64,000 bases of DNA from Adineta ricciae (Eukaryota > Rotifera > Eurotatoria > Adinetida > Adinetidae): positions 186,001-250,000 of the forward strand of contig CAJNOJ010000041.1 of assembly GCA_905250025.1 (NCBI GenBank). Direction: 5' to 3'. The first letter of the stretch is position 1. Every line of letters starts with the position of its first letter. Shown here piece after piece: positions 37,246 to 47,848 of this stretch. The notes beneath the pieces were generated by a model. The model searched no databases, was not told where the DNA came from, and saw nothing but the letters and a program-made list of their open reading frames with translations. The position numbers and the translations under genes are program-made.

Positions 37246-38915
37246 TTACACATGGTGATGTTCTACTTCAACTGGATGTATAGCAGTAATGGCATCTTGA
37301 TGAAAATCATCGGGTGTTTCCCAATGTGTACGATCGTTATAGTATGATGATGGACGGTCATCATTAAGAAGTGGTAAACGTAAGATAATACCTGTAATGA
37401 CACCTCCAATAACAGCAATAGCAATTGTAGTTCCTAAGGCAGCAGCTTGATAAGCAAGTTGACCTATATATGTTCGATAAGCTCCGTGCCAACAAATAGG
37501 AAGTAAGTTATCAGTGTACAATGAATGAGCAGGAAATAGAGCTAATATAATACCAATAATACCAGCAAGTAAACCGGGCATACCATGAAGATTATTAACA
37601 CCACATGTATCGTGAGCACGGAATTTTTGAAGAATCTTCTTGACAAATTGAAAACCACCAGTTGATAAAGCACCTGCGGCTGAACCGATAATCATAGCAC
37701 CGAATGGACGAACAATCTTATCAGCAACAGTACCAACAGCTGAAAAGAAATGAGTGAATGAGATTTCTCTAATTAGCATTGTCTTTGTCGAACATACCAA
37801 CACCACCAGCTAATGTGGCATTTTGAATGTGAACCATATCGAATTTCTTTTCTTTGTTAAATATACATGAACATATGTATGTAAGTAGGACACTAGATGC
37901 AATGCTTATGTAAGTATTAACAATAGCTCGAAGACGGGAATCACCAGCTGCAGCGACACCAGCGTTGAATGATGGCCAGAAACAGAAGAGAAAGATTGTA
38001 CCGATCATTGAGAAAAGATCCGAGTTATAAACGGACTTTTCGCGTTGTTCAGCTTCTTGACTGTTCAATTTTTCGTCGTAGAGCATGTAGGATACCGCTA
38101 AACCAAAGTAAGCACCTATGAAGAGAAAGAAGAGTTTCGAAAATAGTTTATCTTTGTGTATTGAAACGCACCAAATACGTGAACGAACATAGATTCACCG
38201 ATATCATAAGCACAATAGCGTCGAAGACCAATGAATTCATTTGCTGATTGAAGTAAAACTTCAATAAAAGCCATGATTATCAATTGGGTTGGATTAACTT
38301 TGCCTAACACTGCACCGAATGAAATGAGTATAGCTGCCGCAACGAAATCAGCTACAATGATTCGTTCAACATCGATAGGGAATGTTTTCGTATCGGCATC
38401 AAAGTCAAACATATAGCCACGAACAATAATAGCCCATTCAAGTACAAATGCAGCAACGAGGAAGTTATAGCCAACAGCACTGAAGCTAAAATATTTTCAT
38501 AGGAAAAATTTCGAACAAGTTCGTTTCGTAAATATGATAAACACATTACCCATATCGTCGAAGAAATGTCATTAGAAATCCGAAACCAATGAAGATCATG
38601 ACGTGTATATCTTGAAACATGGAATAAAAGTCTGCAATGCCTCGGTGTGGTGTTCCGGTTGATTCATATGCTCCAATACGAATCTGGGTTCCATTTGGAA
38701 AATATATAACCGAGTTGGGTGGCAAAGAAAAATGTGCGCTGACTGGTTGAGGTTCATGTCCGTAGTCAGCGTGTAAACCCAAAAGGATAATAAAGATTGC
38801 TTGAAGACCAACTAATATCGCCGGAAAGAAGATCGGATTCTTGGCAGGTTTTTCATATAAGACTGGAACTAATTTAGCTGTTGTCGTCGTTGTCACCAAT
38901 TCTGTTTCGTCAACC
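37246..38915 (-). CDS. Rh-type ammonium transporter (5' exon not found)
   Basis: Ammonia/ammonium channel of the Rhesus glycoprotein family. Exons show a glycosylatable first loop ([11 protein letters not shown]), [25 protein letters not shown] joined to [72 protein letters not shown] and [18 protein letters not shown]. The twin pore histidines typical of Rh proteins are present (in FVHVFG and NLHGMPG). The tail is His/acid-rich ([10 protein letters not shown]). The first visible exon begins at an AG acceptor at 38915. The frame has no ATG before the conserved region, and a stop closes it just upstream, so a 5' exon with the start lies somewhere in 38.9-39.8 kb and was not identified. The family is very confident. 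Confidence 0.93.
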
Positions 38916-39852
38916 CTATGTAGAGAATTTACATGATACAAAAGTTTGAACGTTTATTCTAAATGCCGTATGTGGAAATGATAGTGAACAAAAAGAAACG
39001 TACATTCTTATCGGTTTACTGCAAAACCACAATCAGTTCTACGTCAAGATGCCAACAAGTGCTGTATGTAAGACACAAGAAATGTATAAATGAAAGAGAG
39101 AAATGGTTTCACGTCTCGATATGTAAACGGGACATAAATGCATATATGTGGAAGAGAAATACGTCATTTTTCAACGTAATCTTTCCTATATTTGTGCGAG
39201 CAAGTATTTTCTGTTATTTCATTAGATTAACATGATATAGAAAGAGACATATCATCGTGATTTATCGTTCTAGTTGATAAAGACTAGTGTATATATGTTG
39301 TTGATAAGGCAAGTTGCGTGAAAAACTATACAAAACAAGAACTAGATTAGAGAAGAACGAATGAAAATATCAATCTTTTCAGCAATACTACACCTACACT
39401 TATACCAAGTAATGCTGTTTTAATGGATAAGGCGATAAAAGAAGAAATCAAGGTTATGCTATTCATACTCTCGACTAGTCAACAGAATAATGACATTCCT
39501 ATAGAAATATGTTTTCCTCTATCAGTCAAACCACAGTGGACTAAGGAGGTTCGAATGAGCGAGGTTTTGCAGAATCAATTCTAATTGCAAGTCACTTCTG
39601 AGTGAACAAGGAGACTCTTTGTAAGAACTTGTAGTCAAAGAAATGCATATCATACCGTGATTTCGACATATTTCGATTTGTGAGTCAAAAAATATAATCT
39701 AGAACAGAAAGAGAAAGCAGATATGAAATATATTCATTGTAAATAATTTGTACGGAGACGAAACGAATGAAAAGTTGTACAAGAATAACGTAAACAAGAC
39801 AATGACATGAGATTAGATATGAAATATCGCATCTGACAAATGATACACAGAT
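38916..39852. other. intergenic, probably containing the Rh gene's first exon
   Basis: Lies between the IGSF9-like stop codon (39853) and the first visible Rh exon. A start exon for the Rh gene is expected here, but no ATG with a clean donor in the right phase could be chosen by eye. No other gene or repeat is evident. Confidence 0.4.
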
Positions 39853-42800
39853 TTAAGTTCGACGTTTTAATGAATTTGAATCGAATGTGACAAGAATCGG
39901 ACTAGGTTGTACTGATTGCGTTTGTTGAGAAGTTTGGATAGTAGATGAGATAGACGGAGCGTAACTGTGTCGACTATTATCGACAGTTAGTTCGCTTAAT
40001 TCTGGTACGGCTTCAAGTGGTAGACGAGAACTATTTTTGCGAACTTCATGATCGACATATGATGCATTATTAAGAGGAATTGATTGGAAGAATGAAGTCA
40101 TTTTCGTCTCATCATTTGCATTAGGAACTAGGACTAGAGTAAGAGCAGACGATGGTATCACGTGTGAAACTTCGTTGGGCATTGTGACACAAGTTGTTTG
40201 TGGTAGGTCACTTGTGTTCGATATGATCGAATTTCGACAACTTGGAATCGATGTGACTTTAGCTAAGGAAATAGATGATTCATTGCAACTGTCCAGTGAA
40301 GACAGTGATCGAAGAGGATTGGCAATTGTTTGTGATGTTATTTGGTGACGAGCGGAATACATGGGTGATGGTTGAAGTTCTTTAGTTTTAAGAAGACTTG
40401 CACTATAGCGATCTTTTTCCAGCGGAGAGCAGCTATCCAAACTAAAACAAACGTCTCAACATGAAGATTTCTTTTTCTAAAGAACGCTTCGTTCAATACC
40501 GATATTGAATTGATGGAAAACAGCAACATAACCAATGGGAATCTAAGCATATGCGGAAAAAGAAGATTCAAGTTAATTCAAACAGATAATTCTTACGAGA
40601 TTTGCGGCTTGTACAATATGATTGTCGATGGTAGTAATGTTTCAGAGCACAAAATAAACAGATGCATAAAGATGCAACTGTCACCACAGTCAAAAAACAG
40701 AATGTCGATATCAATGAACGATTTGAACCATAATAAGCCAGAATCGAATGAAACTCTGCAAATAAAGAACTAGCCGTCTTATTGCTCTTCTCTCCTCATC
40801 AAATCAATACATACGAATATTAATATCGGCTTCCACTGGACTACTGTAAATTCCTTGTTCCGAGTATGATATTATTTGAATAACATACTTCGATTGTTTG
40901 ACATCTTTTAATATATACGATCGACTTGAATGTGGCACAACAATTGAGTGTTGAGATTGTTGATTATTAAAAACAATCGTTGAACGCCATTGAATAACAT
41001 AAGAAAGAATATTCACAGGTGACTCGAGCAGATCGCCTTGATTCCATGTGATGTGCAAGTTCGAACCTGAATATGATAGATGAAGATCAGTGGGTGGTGA
41101 TGGTCTTAGCAGGTTTGTTTCATTAGAGTGATAAAGGTGTCCGATGGCTAGATCTTGTTGATTGTTAACATAAATTGATAGAATTGGACTGAAACTTCCT
41201 AAACCCAAATCATTCTCCGCAACAATTGTTACTTCATAGGTTTGCTGTAGTTGCAAATCGAATAGTAAGAATTCAGTCGCATTATCAGGTAAAACTCGTA
41301 TCTGATGCCAATTCTGCTTTTTATTCTGTATCAATCGGTACCAAATAATAAAATGCTGAACTCGACCACCATCGTAGCCGGGTTCCCACGAAAGCAACAC
41401 ATTCGAAGAGATTTGTTCATACTGAATATTCAAAGGCGCTTGTGGTGTTGTATCTAATTAAACATAGGACAATTTTGTTACTCCATTCTGCAATGCAAAT
41501 GTATCGATCGAACTTCTAATAACTTAATCAACTTACGATTGTAGTGAGCAAATTATCGTAAATCTTTCCAAAGGACTCGTAAACTATTTGTCTTTCTTAT
41601 TCAAACGCACTTGCTTAAAATAATACTGCACCTCTAATAAACTCGATCATACCAATTTTGTGAAACACGACCTGAAAGGGAGTGTTGAAGGTTTTGGGGT
41701 AGAAATTTGCCCCCCCCCCCCCCCACAGGCATGTGACAGACTAATAAAAAAGGCATCACAGAGATGTGACAGACTAGTAAAAAAAGTATCACAGACTGTG
41801 ACAGACCAGTAAAAAAGGCATCACAGACATGTGACAGATATTTATTCCGATTGTCACGAACCATGATCGACAGGTTTCCTTATTGACATAAAGAGTGACC
41901 GATCAACAGTGCAATTATATCACTGAGTGGCTGGTAGCATCCGATATTGTAATCGACCAAAGTAAAGGATCTATAGTTGTTTAATTCCAGACAAAGAAAA
42001 GCGCTGGTGTATTTATATAAATGAACTTTGTCTATCTAGTTTGCTGGGGATGAATCAGTAGCATCTCAAATACCTGACGTGGCCATACGTGTGTTTGGTA
42101 TCAGACGCCCCTTGCGCTTCTATGAAGAACCTAATCAAACAACTTACACATTACGTACGCTATAGACCAAACTCAGTATTTCGGAATGATAGTTGCGTCG
42201 TGTTTCACATTTTAATCCCGTAGGGATTGCGCTGAAAGCTTTTTCGAAAGGACTGTAAAATAGTCATCGAAGCATTGTGCATTGATTACGATACATTCAA
42301 GGATCCGGCAAAAGTGCATATTATAAGCAGCGAAGTCGCACAAATGACTCTTACGTATAACAGTTGTCTCCCAATGTCTTACTTTCAACGATGATCAGAG
42401 TACTGATATTAGTCGTCGTATGTTCGTTCAATGCTTGACAAATGTAGAGGCCATGGTCAGTTTTTTTTATATACTCCAAAGTGAGATTTTCATTGGGAGT
42501 ATGTAGTACATCAGAATTCTAATGAAACATTGTCAATAGAACGAACGAAAATAACAGAAAATGAGTTGACATACTTTAAACCATTTTATTCGCGGTTTTG
42601 GATCACCATACGCTAAGCAAGGTAAAACCAATCGATCATTCTCTTGTACATGGTAGATTGATTTCGGTTTCGAAAGGAACTTGATAGGTTCTATATAAAA
42701 ACAAAAGTGACATCGAGTTTGGAATTAACAACGAAAAACCGTACCTTTAACTTCAACAAAAAACGGTGTGCTATCCAGTCCAAATCCTTCGGAGTTTTGC

Positions 42801-44447
42801 GCACGACAAAAATATTTTCCTTGATCATCATTGTCCACGAATCTGATCACTAACGCATATTCTGAATTGATTGTATACGCTCCGCCTTTAATTGAAAACT
42901 CAGTAAACATTTGCCTGGCACGTCTTTTTCGGCGTCGTTTACCTTTTGGTGCTATTCGAATTGATCGTCCGTTTCTGTACCATGACACGGATTGTATCGG
43001 TGGATAAGCATCAAGTAAACATGGACAGATGCCCAAAGAGCCTTGAATCAATGTTATATTGTTTGCTTGATGTTGATGCTTCGGAATAGGTGGATCTAAT
43101 CAAGTGACACATATGTAATGTTTTGTTTTCTTCGGCAAATACTAAACTTACATTTAACAGTAATCACCGCCGGTTTACTACGGATTGTTGTCGAATTTAT
43201 GATACTAATAATACATGTGTATGACCCGTGATCTGATGGTTCGATGTTGTTAATGGTTAGAACACCATCACTGAATGTTCGTATTCGTTCTGATGATGAA
43301 ACGATGTCTGAGATAGGAAGATCGTTTTTTAGCCTAGAATCAAAGTTTTCAGTTTGGTTTTCGCGGAATTCAGTCGATCCGATACCATTGATACTGTAGT
43401 AGTTCACTACTCTCTCCTTCGCATTTCAACGTTAAACTTCCATTAATTCGAACAGTTTGATTTTGCGGGAAATGTCGCCAATAAATCGATCCTTGTTTAC
43501 ACAAAACCAATCAGAAGTTTATGAAATCGAATTCAAGGTGAAAAAAACATTTACCATGAATAAATAGTTGAAAGTCATTTTCTACTGAACCAAGAGAGTT
43601 TGCACCAACACACCGATATTTACCTGCCGACCGATCATCAGCATTGTCAACAATCAATCTATATCGAGGAGAAAAAATGTCTTAAGTCAACAGAAATCCA
43701 CGAAGAAAAGAAAATGAACTTGTACAAGATACTTACTCTTGACTATTGGCTAAAAGTAACTCAACGGCTTCCTTATTATGCGTTTGTTTATCTTCGCGAA
43801 GAATTCTATACCACGAAACTATGGGAGGCGGCACGCCGTAAACGTGACATTTCAAGCTGATTGTTGAGTAAAGTAGAGCGACTTGAAGCGGATTTGATCG
43901 GTAGATGAATCGCGGTTTCTCTACGAAAAGGACAAACATGTTCTCACTTCGACGAAGAAAAGAATAAACCAACCGTTAACACGAAGTGTAAGAAAATATT
44001 GTTCCTTAATATCCAATAAACCGCGATCGATCAGAATTAATCGACATTCAAACGTATCATTATCATTCAATTGAATACGATCGATTTTTAAGGAACCATT
44101 CGTTAATAGACTGTACCGTTTGATATATAAATCATCAATATGAACAGGATAGGTATCAAATTGACTAGCGACTGGTGTCGAATAATTGTTTACCGCTCGA
44201 TACCATTGAATAATTAATGGGAGCGGCCATCGATTTCGATCGACAGGAGGACAATGAAGAACTCGATTCTCGCCGATTTCGCTATCGATTATTTGTTTTG
44301 ACGAAACTGACAAATAGACAACACGAAGGAGAAGGTAAATTTATATATCAACATAATGAGAGGATTCAGATTCGAAATAAAAGAATCGTATTTACCTGTA
44401 TGAGAAAAACGCAAGAGAATGCTAATGATCAATAATAAGATCGACAT
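39853..44447 (-). CDS. Turtle / IGSF9 (Dasm1) family adhesion receptor, 5 Ig + 2 FN3 + TM
   Basis: Neural-type cell-surface adhesion protein. The first exon encodes a signal peptide (MSILLLIISILLRFSHT, ATG at 44447). Ig1 is the most diagnostic: LIIQWYRAVNNYSTPV followed by FDTYPVHIDDLYIKR, matching the unusual Turtle/IGSF9 Ig1. Ig2 (RSNPLQVALLYSTISLKC to AGKYRC), Ig3 (LTLKCEGESSELLQYQW to GSYTC), Ig4 (ICPCLLDAYPPIQSVSWYR to GKYFCR) and Ig5 (LVLPCLAYGDPKPRIKWF to GLYICQ) all keep the Cys-Trp-Cys core. Two FN3 domains follow (LNIQYEQISSNVLLSWEPG; PTDLHLSYSGSNLHITW). One transmembrane helix (STFCFLTVVTVASLCICLF, about 40640-40710) leads to a Ser/Thr-rich tail of about 200 residues ending NSLKRRT. 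The intron between Ig5 and the first FN3 is 929 nt, against about 45-95 nt for its neighbours, and carries an insertion-like sequence. Confidence 0.9.
41710..41724 (+). repeat. 15-nt poly-C run
   Basis: Fifteen consecutive C residues, the longest homopolymer of C or G noticed in this AT-rich window. It lies immediately before a set of short tandem repeats within the IGSF9-like intron. Such a run is prone to slippage and assembly error. Confidence 0.95.
41727..41838 (+). repeat. short tandem repeat, about 3.5 copies of a 31-34 bp unit
   Basis: The unit reads roughly GGCATCACAGACATGTGACA followed by GACTAGTAAAAAA. Successive copies differ by a few bases and indels (GAGATGTGACAGACTAG, GACTGTGACAGACCAG, GACATGTGACAGATA). 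Each copy contains an imperfect palindrome (TCACAGACATGTGA). Confidence 0.85.
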
Positions 44448-46729
44448 AGATTATAAACATTATGCATGAAAATCAAATCAAATTAAGATGATTTATCACG
44501 TTCTGACATCTGAAATAAACGAGAAACTTTGAAGCGAGAGATGAGTTACCTCAATAACCATTGCACATCAGCGAGATAGACTGTCACAATGGTTTTTTGA
44601 CGAAACCTTGTGTTGAAAATAACTGATCAATGAAGCGAAATGAGAAAAAAAGGAAAGGGATTGATCGGAACGAGGAGGATAGGCTATTCGCAAGGACAAC
44701 GAGAGCAACGATGGGTATTGTTCGCCTCGAAAATCAATCGATATATCAGATGAAATAGTTTCCTCGTCTCTCTAATCATTCTTCTTTCTATCATCTTCAC
44801 ATTTGAACGGAAATCAGAATAGATATGTTGATGTCTATTTTGCTCTAGGGATATATACAATTCCGATATTGTTTCATTGAGAATATCAATTGATATAACA
44901 GACGATATCGACAAATCACTGGAGAGAAGAAATGATAAGATGTAATCAATTATATACCAAGAAGATTGTCTTAACGATAGTTGTTGTCGTTGCCAGTTTG
45001 AATTTGTTGAAAGAAACCTTGAAATGAAGATTTTCAGCCTTGTTGCTTGTTTATAAGTAACAAAAAAAATGCAAGATTAGACCTATTTTTTAAAGTGGAG
45101 TATACATTTTTCTGTTTTGTACGATAAGATGGTGAAAACCGTGCGTGTGTATGTGTGAGAAAGCAAAGGTGTGTGTAAGATAAGGAAAAACCGATGACAC
45201 TCTCATTTACCAAAACCACGAAGTATCATTTATGATGCATTTACTTAGGACCATAGAGAGCGATAAAAAATGCACGACAAGGGAGAAAAGAAAAGAAGAT
45301 GAGTGTCCATCTTCACACTTGTGCTGATGAACGATTGAGAATTACAACATTAAGACGATGGACGATGACTCTTCTCTTTCGACTGGCAGAATTAAAAATG
45401 AAGCTCGACCATTAGAGAAAGTTATTAAAGAGCTATGAACTCTGGCTGAGAAAGAGAAGGGGAAAAGGCGTGTTACTCACGTACTGAGAAATTAAATTTA
45501 ATGCAGTTGACTAATTCTTCTATCCAGAAGCAAAAGAAAACAATTGATAGCTCTCTGAACTTGTCGGGTGACTGACAGGAGAATGCAGACGAACATTCTA
45601 ATTGCTTGTCGTTAGCTTGAGATAGATAGAAAAAATCACATCATGCCAGTCGGTCAATATGTTCAACATTGATGTGTGAGACGACAAGAAGCAAAAGGAT
45701 GAAGAAGAAGTCTTTCATTACTTCTTTGTATATGCTATATCGATAGATATGGCATAGGGAAACGACAGAAAGCATACGGCTAATACATCTCTATCCATCG
45801 TTATTGTTTATCATTCTCTCTTCTTCTTCTCTCTGTCTCTCTGAATCGATTGCATCAGTTTGTGGTTCTGATTGCCTTTTCTTGCTAGGACTCTTCGTTC
45901 TATACACTGATCACTAACGAAGATAATGACCAGCAGGCTAAAAAACATTTGTTCGTAATGATGATGATTCAAATAACAAGCTTTCACTTTTTCTTCGTTT
46001 TATCATATCTGCATGGATATGAGAGAAGGGGAGTTTGTTTGGATGGCTTACATAGATATGATTACATAGTCACATGTATATTGAGCGGAAAAAAGGGAAA
46101 ATGTTGTCGTAATTTTCCTACTTAGATGAGATAGCAAATAGACATCAAACTGACAAGAAGTCAAATATAAACAACACCGATATCAGTGAGAATCTGGTAT
46201 TCATAAAAGAAATTGACCATTGAATGCGAAACGAAACGAGGTCAGCACAGAGATAACTAACACATTCTTCTCCATGATTGCTTTTTTTAGTACGTCCTTC
46301 ATAGGTTTTGCTTTCTGTGCTTATCTTCATCGAGATGATTGCTTTCCTAACAATCATCTCATCGTAGTTAGTCACACAAATAAGCAATGGTTCGTTCAAC
46401 ATTCTTAATGATCTGTAATTTAGAACGATTAAGAAAATAAAGCTTTTATCATCCATCAAGATAAACAAGAAATGCATTCTCTAACTTACTATCTACTTCA
46501 AGTTATGTTATTCGAATTGAACATCTGTCGAAGATGGAGAAGATCTTCGACTATTTTGTAGACCTTGAGTATGATTAACGGCATATATTCAAATTATTTA
46601 TGAATTAGTATCGGACTGTTAATGTGATGAAACAAAAAAGGACATTAGTTTTCATCGATATCGTTATACGAAGAGAAAAATCAAAGATAATTTCCAATAA
46701 AACTGTTCTTTTTAATCGCAAACGACTTC
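44448..46729. other. 2.3 kb gene-free region
   Basis: Upstream of the IGSF9-like signal-peptide exon and downstream of the LSM11-like gene (both minus strand). A 76-codon minus-strand frame at 44684-44914 ends in a Cys-rich stretch (THRCSRCPCE) but has no domain match or clear splice link, so it is not called. T/C-rich microsatellite-like sequence occurs near 45815-45845. Confidence 0.45.
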
Positions 46730-47551
46730 TCAAGAAGATAAGAGACGTATTAGACAAATCTGATCGCCTTTCACGTACAATTTCGGAATATGCCGCGAGA
46801 AGAAACGAACTTTTGCACGATTCGATGTTATCAAAGGCGTTGACAGTTGAACAGACGATGAATCAACGTGTGGCGATTTACCACTAAGACGTTGTACAAT
46901 CAAATTATTGACAGTTAACAATTCCATCGATAGAAATTGTTCAGGATGACATTCGCACGGTGGTTGATAACATTCGTTTTCATTTTCTTCATCGTCATTG
47001 ACGGGTAATGCTTGCCGTGGTGCTTTAGCAGCAGCAGCAGTCGGTGGCTTCTTCTTATTTCGTAAGAAATTCGCTAGCTGAGCTCGAAACGTTTGAAAAT
47101 CATCTGGGACTTCTGGAGCTTTTGGATTCGAAGTAGTCGCTGAAAAAAAAGGATCTTTATTAGTTTGATAAAGATTAACCTTGTGAATTGACATACGTTT
47201 TGTTACTGGCAGGTTTTCTTTTTTGGTCCCCAATTCGAGATAATCGTGTCCGTCAGTTAAGCGCCGAAAGACTTCATCCACATCGGACATAATTAAATTC
47301 ATGTGTTTATCGAAAACAATCAACCAACCAATGAGAATACCATATATTCCTCGGCAATCACGTGTCAGCACTTCGATCCGTCGTCGTTCATTCACAGCTC
47401 GTCGTAGCAGATCATAGATATCCATCGTCGGTTTATTCTTTCTGCTAGAATTTGTTGGCGTCGGACGCGAACCATCCATGAAATTCAGTACAGTTGGAAG
47501 TATCTTTCGTCGCGGCGCGTGATAGACATGAGATGATGAAGAGGCGGACAT
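46730..47551 (-). CDS. LSM11: LSM11-like U7 snRNP Sm-like protein
   Basis: LSm11 replaces SmD2 in the U7 snRNP ring that cleaves replication-dependent histone pre-mRNA. A single uninterrupted exon of 273 codons (ATG at 47551). The Sm1-like half reads RRRIEVLTRDCRGIYGILIG, then WLIVFDKHMNLIMSDVDEVF, matching LSm11's GxxxAFDKxxNMxLxDVDE. The two Sm halves are separated by a long spacer of about 130 residues, as is diagnostic of LSm11. The Sm2-like half is RHIPKLYVKGDQICLIRL, corresponding to RHxxQIFIRGENVLLV. An N-terminal hydrophobic motif (ILPTVLNFMDGSRPTP) may be the FLASH-binding region. The spacer carries an Ala/Lys patch and a Cys pair (CYQPPCECHPEQ) of unknown meaning. It lies 297 bp downstream of the ASPM-like stop on the same strand. 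I see no alternative family with this split Sm layout. Confidence 0.87.
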   Translation of the reverse strand: MSASSSSHVYHAPRRKILPTVLNFMDGSRPTPTNSSRKNKPTMDIYDLLRRAVNERRRIEVLTRDCRGIYGILIGWLIVFDKHMNLIMSDVDEVFRRLTDGHDYLELGTKKENLPVTKRMSIHKVNLYQTNKDPFFSATTSNPKAPEVPDDFQTFRAQLANFLRNKKKPPTAAAAKAPRQALPVNDDEENENECYQPPCECHPEQFLSMELLTVNNLIVQRLSGKSPHVDSSSVQLSTPLITSNRAKVRFFSRHIPKLYVKGDQICLIRLLSS

Positions 47552-47797
47552 TGTCTTTTCTTTTGTAAGAAATGTTCTCTAGAGCATAGTAAATCACTAG
47601 GTGCAGTTCTAATAGCAACAGAAGTAAATTTCCCAGCTCAAAATTGTTCGATAATTATAACTTTTTCGACACCGAAAGAGATTTAATTGTCAATAGAAAA
47701 AAGAAAAAATAATATTGTTTTATTGAATATTGAAAATATCTGATACGCTTATCTTTTTCTCTACTCAGATACAAATAAGATCATCGCCTATTCAATA

Positions 47798-47828
47798 CAT
47801 ATATATATATACACACACACACACACAC
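47798..47828 (+). repeat. compound TA/CA microsatellite
   Basis: A TA run passes directly into an AC run just downstream of the ASPM-like stop codon (47849), so it lies in or beside that gene's 3' untranslated region. Confidence 0.9.
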
Positions 47829-47848
47829 GCACAGGCAGATGGAAAGTG

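Larger units (their letters stand above)
41659..42209. mobile_element. candidate MITE-like element with 13-bp inverted termini
   Basis: TGTGAAACACGAC at 41659-41671 recurs as its exact reverse complement GTCGTGTTTCACA at 42197-42209, bounding 551 bp inside an otherwise oversized intron. Flanks read ...TTT before and TTT... after, compatible with a very short target duplication but not proof of one. The interior has no coding capacity. A simple chance calculation for a perfect 13-bp inverted pair within about 900 bp gives well under 1 in 100. No family is assigned. Confidence 0.4.
41454..42382 (-). other. 929-nt intron of the IGSF9-like gene holding insertion-like DNA
   Basis: The donor (GAAA|GTAAG at 42382) and acceptor (AATTAG ending at 41454) join the Ig5 and FN3 exons in frame. 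The intron is about ten times longer than others in the gene and contains the poly-C run, the tandem repeats and the 13-bp inverted-repeat pair listed separately. Confidence 0.8.

Noticed and set aside
38916..38941. Apparent start of the Rh transporter frame at 38941
   Set aside because: The codon there is TTG, not ATG, a stop lies just upstream in frame, and an AG acceptor at 38915 shows the exon begins by splicing. The true start exon is elsewhere.
39535..39575. GGTTCGAAT resembling a tRNA B box
   Set aside because: No matching A box at the proper distance, no acceptor-stem pairing and the following bases do not complete a T-arm, so it is not a tRNA. No other tRNA-like structure was found by eye.
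41634..41864. Open frame through the tandem repeats in the IGSF9-like intron
   Set aside because: The frame exists only because the repeat and the poly-C run lack stops. It translates to repeated Phe/Leu/Val-His units plus poly-Gly, and lies within a well-supported intron.
44684..44914. 76-codon minus-strand frame ending in a Cys-rich stretch upstream of the IGSF9-like gene
   Set aside because: No signal peptide and no usable splice to the real first exon. The IGSF9-like signal-peptide exon at 44447 already gives a complete start.
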